DNA of 56,220 nt from CAZGXI01 sp964529715 (lineage in GTDB: Bacteria > Chloroflexota > Anaerolineae > Aggregatilineales > Ch27): contig CAZGXI010000035.1 of assembly GCA_964529715.1 (NCBI GenBank), positions 1 to 56,220 of the forward strand, given 5' to 3'. Numbering within the stretch: position 1 is the stretch's first letter; every line of letters starts with the position of its first letter. A program made the position numbers and the translations under genes. Shown here in pieces: positions 1 to 5,854 of this stretch. The notes below the pieces were generated by a model that saw only the letters and a list, made by a program, of their open reading frames with translations, was not told where the DNA came from and searched no databases.

Positions 1-23
1 TGGGTCAGGCGTGCCCTGGGAAG

Positions 24-43
24 CCGCCGCCTAAAGGCGGCGG
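24..43. repeat. 8-bp GC hairpin downstream of the IS fragment
   Basis: CCGCCGCC (24-31) pairs with GGCGGCGG (36-43) around a TAAA loop. It lies just past the stop of the truncated transposase reading frame on the minus strand. No T-run follows on that strand, so terminator function is doubtful. It may be a small palindromic repeat. Confidence 0.45.
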
Positions 44-54
44 AGTCGTCACTA

Positions 55-201
55 TTACACATACTTGTTCCGCCAGCGATACACCGTTTGCTCCGATACC
101 CCATATTTCCGGCAGACCTCGGCCACCGCCGTGCCGCTCTCGACTTCCTTCAGGATACGGATGACCTGTTCTTCGCTGTAGCGCATTCCCTTGCTTGCCA
201 T
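55..201 (-). pseudogene. IS3-family transposase orfA, N-terminal remnant
   Basis: The frame begins at an ATG (199-201) behind a good AGGAGG site and encodes only 48 residues before TAA (55-57). The protein opens MASKGMRYSEEQ and contains an IS3-type helix-turn-helix (VAEVCRKYGVSEQTVYRWRNKY, in two stretches: VAEVCRKYGV then SEQTVYRWRN). Complete OrfA proteins are about 90-100 residues with a leucine-zipper tail after this HTH; the tail and the catalytic OrfB are absent here. The sequence shows the HTH and the early stop. That it is a dead fragment is an inference from length, although the window begins only 54 bases further on. Confidence 0.75.
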
Positions 202-270
202 GAAACTATCCTCCTGTTTTTTATTCTAGCCAGATAGTCTCACTCTGCCTGGTACTCTTTTTAGCGGGGC
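202..270 (-). mobile_element. Probable terminal end of the IS3-type element
   Basis: Reading the minus strand, the bases upstream of the orfA start run back to TGCCCCGCTAAAAA (revcomp of 257-270), which resembles an IS3-family terminal inverted repeat next to the leader of orfA. Beyond 270 the plus strand becomes readable as a serine-recombinase tail, so the junction at about 270/271 is likely the insertion point. The other end and any target duplication are not visible. Confidence 0.45.
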
Positions 271-573
271 AAGACCAGACCGGATTTGATCCAGTACTTT
301 GGCGATTATTGGGATGGCTGTGAGGAGATGGACAACCCGGCGGAGGCACGCCAGCAGTTGTTGCAGAAGATTGTTGATCAGGTGTTTGTGTACAACGATC
401 AGGTGATTGCGGTGGCCTTACACGGCAACTTCAGTGTGGTGCTCGATACAGGGGAGGATGACATGCCGGAAGAGTTAGCCAGTGTTCTAAAACAAAATGG
501 CTGCGCTATCATCTTCAATGACGCGCAGCCAGGACGGGAGCGACGGGATTCGAACCCGCGATCTTCGGCTTGA
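271..573 (+). pseudogene. Large serine recombinase, C-terminal remnant
   Basis: The open frame reads ...RPDLIQYFGDYWDGCEE, then PAEARQQLLQKIVDQVFVYN and DQVIAVALHGNFSVVLD. This pattern (pre-coiled segment, LL..IVD.V.V..D.V, then a hydrophobic strand) is typical of the extreme C-terminus of large serine recombinases in phages and integrative elements. The catalytic resolvase domain and zinc ribbon are missing, and upstream the frame meets a stop (262-264) inside the presumed IS end. The frame continues antisense into the tRNA-Asp gene and stops at 571-573. The best reading is a recombinase gene cut by an IS insertion. Family assignment rests on pattern recognition only. Confidence 0.6.
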
Positions 574-607
574 CAGGCCGACATGTTAACCGCTACACTA
601 CGCCCCC
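535..607 (-). tRNA. tRNA-Asp (GTC)
   Basis: A 73-nt cloverleaf can be folded by hand on the minus strand. The acceptor stem is GGGGGCG/CGCTCCC with one G-U pair, the D stem is GTGT/ACAT, and the anticodon arm is TCGGC-CTGTCAA-GCCGA with anticodon GTC. The T arm is GCGGG-TTCGAAT-CCCGT and the discriminator is G. CCA is not encoded. A remnant of a site-specific recombinase gene overlaps its 3' half on the opposite strand. Confidence 0.95.
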
Positions 608-621
608 TGAGATTGGGATGC

Positions 622-650
622 ATTTTACCGTGCAGCGCGGGGTTTGTCAA
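622..650 (-). promoter_or_regulatory. Sigma70-type promoter of tRNA-Asp
   Basis: On the minus strand TTGACA (645-650) and TAAAAT (622-627) are separated by 17 bases, and the tRNA 5' end (607) lies 14 bases past the -10 box. Both boxes are near-consensus for a vegetative sigma factor. Confidence 0.8.
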
Positions 651-725
651 CGGCTGACACCTGCTTTTCTGGCGATTTCCCCGCAGCGGCGGCCTGTGTA
701 GCGTGATGAGGTGCCTGTCCTGTCG

Positions 726-1259
726 ATGCCCCTTTCCCGACGCCATTTCCTGATCTGCGCCGGGGCGACCGCCCTGGCGGCTGCCCTGCCTGCCCGGTTT
801 TCTGACCTAACGGAATCTCCTGCGCCGGAGGTGCTCTTCGGTCGGGCGCTGGAAGCAGTGCCCTTGCGCCGCTGGCGTGCAGATGATGCCCCGGTGGTTC
901 GGGTCTTGTGGCCAGACGACGTGGTGGCATTCCGGGCGCGGGTCGGCGCGTGGTATAGCGCGCCGGAGGGATACGTGCCCTGCGCGGCAGTTTGTCTCAT
1001 GCCCGGCTACGATCCGGCGGCAGTGGCCCTGCCGGTGGAGCGCATCCCGGCCCGGATTGCGGTCATTGCGCCCATTGCGGTGGTGCGCGCCTGGGCGTCG
1101 GAGAGTGCCCCGGTGATCGCCCGGAGCGGGTACGGCAATGTCTGCCATGTCGTAGATCAACTGCAAGACGCAGCCGGCGCGCTGTGGTATGCCGTGAGCC
1201 GTTTGCCGCAAGAGTCCCCCTTCGGCTGGACTCCGGCGGCGCGTTGGTCTGCGGTGTAA
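726..1259 (+). CDS. Tat-exported protein with SH3-like repeats
   Basis: The 177-residue product opens MPLSRRHFLICAGATALAAA, a twin-arginine (SRRHFL) signal peptide followed by a hydrophobic stretch ending near residue 25. The rest appears to hold two related beta-rich segments (around residues 35-90 and 110-165), each with a V-P-L/I...A-P-V-V/I...D-V pattern and a W-Y or L-W-Y-A-V end. These resemble the bacterial SH3-like domains that precede L,D-transpeptidase domains in Chloroflexota. No YkuD catalytic motif (HG...SHGC) is present, so no enzyme activity is claimed. A GTG at 711 is an alternative start; ATG 726 was preferred because it puts the RR pair close to the N-terminus. A role at the cell wall is inference. 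Confidence 0.7.
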   Translation: MPLSRRHFLICAGATALAAALPARFSDLTESPAPEVLFGRALEAVPLRRWRADDAPVVRVLWPDDVVAFRARVGAWYSAPEGYVPCAAVCLMPGYDPAAVALPVERIPARIAVIAPIAVVRAWASESAPVIARSGYGNVCHVVDQLQDAAGALWYAVSRLPQESPFGWTPAARWSAV

Positions 1260-1380
1260 TGTGCCTGTCTGCTGGGCGCAGCGCGCGATGTTCAGCCAAC
1301 ACTCATGTAACGACGCGGCCCGGATCAGGCATCTAAGCTATGATTATCTCGATGCTCGAACAGGGTAGGAGTTTGCCGCT

Positions 1381-3006
1381 GTGACCGACATTACACTGGG
1401 CATTGCTTTCATCGCCGGGCTGGTTTCCTTCATTTCACCGTGTGTGCTGCCCCTCGTTCCGGCTTACGTGGGCTACATGGGCGGGCGGCTGACCACGCAA
1501 GTTGCCGCCATCGGCGCAGGCGGGCAGGCCATCGTCCGGGCGCAGCGCAACCGCTCCGGCACGTTTCTGCACGGGGTGTTCTTCGTGCTGGGCTTCACGT
1601 TCGTGTTCGTCACCTTCGGCATCATCCTCTCGGCGGGATCGCTGGCCCTGCGTGGCTCGGTGGTGGATTTGCAGCAGATTTTGGGGCGCTTGGGTGGCCT
1701 GATTATCCTCCTGTTCGGGCTGCACGTGATGGGCGTGCTGCCGCGAATCTTTGCCTGGGTCATCGGCAAGAGCGAACAGATGAATACCGGCGCGGGCTAT
1801 CTCCTATCGCTGCTGGCGCAGATCGGGATCGCGGCGGTGCTGGCCTGGGCGCTGGTCACGCCGCTCGCCATGCTGATCGGCGTCGGGCTGTATCTGGCCT
1901 GGCTGGCCCTGGGTGGCGCGTTCGCCCGTCCCGGCGACTTCTGGCAGCGGACGCTCATGAACCTGCAATCGCTCCTGTATATGGATACCCGGCGGCAGAT
2001 GCAGCCGCGCAGCGACTACGGCTACCTGGGTTCGGCGCTGATGGGCGTGGTCTTTTCGGCAGGCTGGACGCCCTGCATCGGCCCGGTGTACGGCGCGGTG
2101 CTGACGATGGCGGCCAATGGCGGCTCATTGAGCCAGGCCGGGGCGCTGCTGACGGCCTACTCCCTGGGGTTGGGCGTGCCCTTTCTGTTGACCGCCCTGG
2201 CGCTCGACCAGATGCAAGGGCTGCTGCGGCGCTTGCAGCGCCACATGCGCGCCATCGAACTGGTCAGCGGCGCGTTCCTGTTGCTGATCGGCTTCCTGGT
2301 GCTCACGGGACAGCTTCAACAGTTCAGCGCGGCGGGTGCCAGCGGCGAATTCTCGCTCAACCTGGAACACTGCACCACCGAGCTGTTTGCGGGCCGCCTG
2401 CCGCTGGCTGAGTTCGGAGCGTGCATGGACGTGGGGCTGAACTATGTCCCGGAGGCGGAACGGGCGGCTTCTGCGCTGCCTGCCTCTGCGAATCCCGGCG
2501 CTCAGGCAGAAACTGTCCTGGGCAGCGTGCCCGCGCTGGGCGACAGCACCGGAGACGTCTCTGCGCCGCCGGACGTGGGGCTGGCCGTAGGGTTCAGTGC
2601 GCCGGATTTTCACACCACCACGTATACCGGCCAGGAGGTCAGCCTGTCGGATTATCGCGGTGAGGCCGTCCTGATCAACTTCTGGGCGACGTGGTGTGCG
2701 CCCTGCCGGGCGGAGATGGCGGATTTCCGCCAGGTGTTGGCTGAACGCGGCGACGAAGGCTTCGCCATCCTGGCGATCAACATGGGCGACACAGCCGGGC
2801 AGGTAAGCGCGTTTGCAGACGAACTGGGCATCCCTTTCCTGCTGTTGCTGGACCAGGACATGTCCATCGCGGCAACGTATCAGGTCGATGGCCTGCCCAC
2901 GTCGTACCTCGTGGATGCTGGGGGCGTAATCGTCGCGCGCCACCAGGGACCACTGACCGCCGACCAGTTGAACGCTTACCTGGACCGGGCATTGGCCGGT
3001 TCTTGA
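1381..3006 (+). CDS. CcdA-like thiol:disulfide transporter fused to a TlpA/ResA thioredoxin domain
   Basis: The 541-residue membrane protein passes reducing power from the cytoplasm to an extracytoplasmic thioredoxin-fold domain. The N-terminal half is CcdA/DsbD-beta-like, with the two redox cysteines in SPCVLP (Cys21) and TPCIGP (Cys232). After a linker of about 100 residues, the C-terminal part (about 400-541) is a TlpA-like thioredoxin with WCAPC (Cys439/Cys442) and the cis-Pro motif GLPTSYLVD. The gap between the cysteine motifs is about 210 residues, longer than in compact CcdA proteins. The extra stretch around residues 135-220 contains an additional hydrophobic helix pair and a soluble loop. 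The start is GTG at 1381. It probably supports cytochrome c maturation or repair of exported thiols; the substrate is unknown. The next gene begins 17 bases after its stop. Confidence 0.9.
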   Translation: MTDITLGIAFIAGLVSFISPCVLPLVPAYVGYMGGRLTTQVAAIGAGGQAIVRAQRNRSGTFLHGVFFVLGFTFVFVTFGIILSAGSLALRGSVVDLQQILGRLGGLIILLFGLHVMGVLPRIFAWVIGKSEQMNTGAGYLLSLLAQIGIAAVLAWALVTPLAMLIGVGLYLAWLALGGAFARPGDFWQRTLMNLQSLLYMDTRRQMQPRSDYGYLGSALMGVVFSAGWTPCIGPVYGAVLTMAANGGSLSQAGALLTAYSLGLGVPFLLTALALDQMQGLLRRLQRHMRAIELVSGAFLLLIGFLVLTGQLQQFSAAGASGEFSLNLEHCTTELFAGRLPLAEFGACMDVGLNYVPEAERAASALPASANPGAQAETVLGSVPALGDSTGDVSAPPDVGLAVGFSAPDFHTTTYTGQEVSLSDYRGEAVLINFWATWCAPCRAEMADFRQVLAERGDEGFAILAINMGDTAGQVSAFADELGIPFLLLLDQDMSIAATYQVDGLPTSYLVDAGGVIVARHQGPLTADQLNAYLDRALAGS

Positions 3007-3023
3007 CGCGGAGGGAACCGTCT

Positions 3024-3767
3024 ATGTCCGGCGAGCAGCCGTCTACCCTGACCGATCAGGGTTATTGGGACGCCCGGTGGGGGCAGCAGCCGTTGCGCTA
3101 CAACCGGGCGGAAGTGCTTTTCCAGGACCTTTTCGCCCGCTACGTCCAGCCGGGCGCAGACTGCTTTGAGGTAGGGTGCTTTCCCGGCAGGTACATGATT
3201 TACCTCGCGCAGGAGTACAGCTGTACGGTTTCGGGGATTGACTTCACGGGCAACTTCGACGCCATGCGCGACCTCTTGCAACGCGAGGGGGTCGAACCGG
3301 ACAGGCTCTACAACGCGGACTTTTTGCAGTTTCAGGCAGAACGCGCGTACAGCTTTGTCTACTCGGTCGGATTCATCGAGCATTTCGTCCACTTCGAGGA
3401 CCTGATCGCCCGACACGCCGCCCTGGTGCGCGAAGGCGGTCTGCTCATGCTGGCATGCCCGAACTTTCGCGGGCCGGTGCAATACGCGCTGCACTACCTG
3501 TTTGATCGGCGCGACCTGCGCAAACACTACCTGCCGTCGATGGACCTTCAGGCGTGGCAGCGGGCGTTGGAGCGCAGCGGGATGGAGGTGCTCCACGCAG
3601 GCTACTACCGCACCTTTCGATTCTGGGTGGCCGAAGATCGCCGCCCACCGTTGATGGACAAGGCGGCTGCCTTCATCTCCAGAGGGGCGGCGTGGATCGA
3701 CCGGCGCGTGAACTGGCCCAACCGCTGGACTTCGCCCCACATGGTCTGCATTGCGATCAAACATTGA
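3024..3767 (+). CDS. Class I SAM-dependent methyltransferase
   Basis: The 247-residue cytosolic protein has SAM-binding motif I in CFEVGCFPGRYMIYLA (about residues 47-62), followed by an acidic strand end (VSGIDF), then FVYSVGFIEHF (motif IV region) and LVREGGLLMLACPNF (motif V/VI). ATG 3024 was chosen because GGAGG sits 7-8 bases upstream; the frame is open a few codons further back. The acceptor substrate is not predictable. The gene lies between the CcdA fusion and a DUF2085 gene with short gaps, so co-transcription is likely. Confidence 0.85.
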   Translation: MSGEQPSTLTDQGYWDARWGQQPLRYNRAEVLFQDLFARYVQPGADCFEVGCFPGRYMIYLAQEYSCTVSGIDFTGNFDAMRDLLQREGVEPDRLYNADFLQFQAERAYSFVYSVGFIEHFVHFEDLIARHAALVREGGLLMLACPNFRGPVQYALHYLFDRRDLRKHYLPSMDLQAWQRALERSGMEVLHAGYYRTFRFWVAEDRRPPLMDKAAAFISRGAAWIDRRVNWPNRWTSPHMVCIAIKH

Positions 3768-3798
3768 CCCCGACCACGTGAAACAGACGAGGATAACC

Positions 3799-4557
3799 AT
3801 GACTCTGGACGAAACGGCCCGGCGGCGGGCGATTCGAGCGCAACTGTGGGTGCTGCGACTCAGCCGGAACTGGCTTAAGGTGCTCCTGTTTATCCTGGGC
3901 CTGTATGTGGGGCTGCCGTTCGCCGCACCCGTGCTGATGCACCTGGGCCTCCCCGGCCCGGCGCAGGCGATTTACACCCTCTACAGCCCGATGTGCCACC
4001 AGTTCGCCTTTCGCTCGTGGTTCCTGTTCGGCGAACAGCCCCTGTACCCGCGCGCCGACGCAGGCGTGGCAGGACTGAGGCCGTTCGAGGACTATGCCCG
4101 CCAGGAGCCGACCTTCGCCCGCGTCGCCGACCTGGAAACCTGGAACACCGACCTGATCAACCTGTCCAAATACTTCGTCGGCAACCCACAGATGGGCTAC
4201 AAGGTCGCCTTGTGCGAGCGGGATGTCGCCATCTACGGGGCGATCTTCCTGGGCGGGCTGCTGTTTGCCCTGGTGCGGGACCGGCTGCGCCCGATCCCGC
4301 TGTGGCTGTATCTGATTGTCGGTTTGATCCCGATTGGGCTGGACGGTTTCAGCCAGTTGTTGAGCTACCCGCCCTTCAACCTGTGGCCGGTGCGCGAGTC
4401 GGATGCGCTGTTTCGCACGGTGACGGGCGCGCTGTTCGGCCTGGCGAACGTCTGGCTGGCGTTCCCTTACCTAGAAGAGGCGATGCAGGAAACGCGCCTC
4501 GAACTAGAAGACAAGCTCCGGCGCGCGGGCGCGCTCGACGCCGTGACAGGCGATTAA
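3799..4557 (+). CDS. DUF2085 integral membrane protein
   Basis: The 252-residue protein has about five hydrophobic segments. It carries the DUF2085 signatures: SPMCHQ...RS (Cys66-His67) at the end of the first membrane region and LCERD..IY (Cys139-Glu-Arg-Asp142) before the second, then a GLDG.SQ loop. These conserved Cys/His/Asp residues suggest a metal or cofactor site, but the family has no established function. A soluble segment of about 60 residues between the two motifs is rather long, and the C-terminus is a charged helix. ATG 3799 has GAGGA upstream. Identification is by motif; function is unknown. Confidence 0.85.
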   Translation: MTLDETARRRAIRAQLWVLRLSRNWLKVLLFILGLYVGLPFAAPVLMHLGLPGPAQAIYTLYSPMCHQFAFRSWFLFGEQPLYPRADAGVAGLRPFEDYARQEPTFARVADLETWNTDLINLSKYFVGNPQMGYKVALCERDVAIYGAIFLGGLLFALVRDRLRPIPLWLYLIVGLIPIGLDGFSQLLSYPPFNLWPVRESDALFRTVTGALFGLANVWLAFPYLEEAMQETRLELEDKLRRAGALDAVTGD

Positions 4558-4566
4558 CGCCCGGCC

Positions 4567-4883
4567 TCAGCCTTCCGGCAGTACAGATAGCTGCAAACCG
4601 GAGGTCGGGGAGGAGGCATTCTGTCGCTGGGCCAGCACCTCAAGCCACCACGCCATCCGCTGCGGAATCCACGCTGCCAGGTCGGCCCAGGGGACCAGCG
4701 TCAGCGCGGAAAGGACGGCGAAAAGCCGTCCTGAGTGAAGAGGGTATATCCGGCGGCTAGAGGGAGGAATGGCTCGCGGCGGTCAAAACGGATACGGGGG
4801 GCGTGCTGGTGGACCAGCGCCTGGTCCGGTTCGACCCACATGGCAGGTGTGGCGCTGGTCGCGGTCAGTGGTCGGATGGTCAT
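4567..4883 (-). pseudogene. Decayed gene in two frames, split by a hairpin
   Basis: On the minus strand an ATG at 4881-4883 opens a protein-like sequence (MTIRPLTATSATPAMWVEP, later IRFDRREPFLPLAAGYTLF). It stops at 4701-4703 shortly after an 8-bp hairpin. In another minus frame, without a usable start, a second protein-like stretch runs through the hairpin (LSALTLVPWADLAAWIPQRM, then AWWLEVLAQRQNASS) to a TGA at 4567-4569. The first piece looks like the N-terminus and the second like the C-terminus of one protein, with the middle lost. I do not recognise the family. A pair of unrelated short genes is the alternative. Confidence 0.4.
4712..4732. repeat. 8-bp inverted repeat at the break of the decayed gene
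   Basis: AGGACGGC (4712-4719) and GCCGTCCT (4725-4732) flank a GAAAA loop. The hairpin sits where the two protein-like pieces of the minus-strand pseudogene meet, so it could be the scar of an insertion or a deletion endpoint. Confidence 0.5.
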
Positions 4884-4898
4884 CGGCGCGTCCCAATC

Positions 4899-5132
4899 TT
4901 AGCGCGCCAGCATGATCGGGCGGATCGACAGCAGTTCGTCATCCAGATCATCTTCGGTCTGGATGCGGTAGTACAGGTTGCAGCCATGCGCGCCGTAGGC
5001 CCCGAACGATCCATAGGCGGGATTGTGCCGCAGGTCTTCGGCCACCTGTTCCAGTTTGTCGGCCAGGGATGTAAAGGCCGTCGGGGACTGCCCCTTGTCG
5101 TCGGCGAGCACGGTGATGGTCAGGCGATACAT
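4899..5132 (-). CDS. Small hypothetical protein
   Basis: The 77-residue product begins MYRLTITVLADDKGQSPTAF and continues with a predicted helix (SLADKLEQVAEDL) and a glycine/aromatic stretch (YGSFGAYGAHGCNLYYRIQ). ATG 5130-5132 is preferred because GAGG lies 7 bases upstream. There is no signal peptide or membrane segment, and I do not recognise the family. The coding pattern and ribosome site make it likely to be real. Confidence 0.6.
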   Translation of the reverse strand: MYRLTITVLADDKGQSPTAFTSLADKLEQVAEDLRHNPAYGSFGAYGAHGCNLYYRIQTEDDLDDELLSIRPIMLAR

Positions 5133-5367
5133 CAGGGTTTCCTCTTTCGATAGCTCCAATTTACTGTCCGGCGAAAACGTTTTCCAGGGATCAGTGTACA
5201 GGGAACGCTTTAAATCGAAATAAACGGGGGCTTAAATCGCCTTTATCAAACAATTAAGGGTTGTTCGTGCGGGGTAAAACAGGCAGTCGGGACGGCATCT
5301 TCCTGCGAGGATGCAGGTGCGCCGCCCCGACGATGTGTGGTGTGCGAATGTTGCTGCCCGGCCCGGA

Positions 5368-5754
5368 TCACGTCCGGGCAACCGGCCCCGACAGCAACGC
5401 CTGCGCTGCTTCCAGGCTATCTACAAAGGAAAAATGCTTCGCCAGGGTCGGATAGGCGCCGGCAAAGACGGTGAAAAGACCACGCACGACCGGACTGGCA
5501 TCCACAACCACGATCCGACCGATGTCCGGCGGCGGTGTGGAGATAATACCGGGCAAACGGCTCAAAAAGCCAGGCGGCACAGTACGCGCACCGCGCAGAT
5601 CGACGATCACGTCTACCGCGCGATTCAGGTCGATCAGGTAGGGCTGCGCTTCCAGGTGGATGCTGTAGAACTCGTCCCAGGTCCAGCCCTGGTGAAAACG
5701 GACATACAGCCAGGCCCAGTAGCCTTCCTCTACCCATGCAATTTCGATCCTCAT
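5368..5754 (-). CDS. Hypothetical protein, STAS/SpoIIAA-like fold suspected
   Basis: The 128-residue cytosolic protein has alternating strands and helices: RIEIAWVEEGYWAWLYVR, then VDVIVDLRGARTVPPGFL, IGRIVVVDASPVVRGLF and FSFVDSLEAAQALL. The order of a short hydrophobic strand ending in D-L-R, a helix, V-V-V-D and a C-terminal V-D-S-L-E-A-A..L recalls SpoIIAA-like/STAS proteins with terminal FVDSLEEA motifs, but the key serine is not obvious. GGAGGG lies 9 bases before ATG 5754. The 235 bases between this gene and the preceding small gene show nothing recognisable. Confidence 0.6.
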   Translation of the reverse strand: MRIEIAWVEEGYWAWLYVRFHQGWTWDEFYSIHLEAQPYLIDLNRAVDVIVDLRGARTVPPGFLSRLPGIISTPPPDIGRIVVVDASPVVRGLFTVFAGAYPTLAKHFSFVDSLEAAQALLSGPVART

Positions 5755-5854
5755 CGAAAGTTATCCCTCCACTGCTGTTATTCGGCGACCCGAAGATCGC
5801 CAAACCCGACCAACGCGCGCGGCGGCCTGCATTGCCTGTCTGCCGACGGCATGG

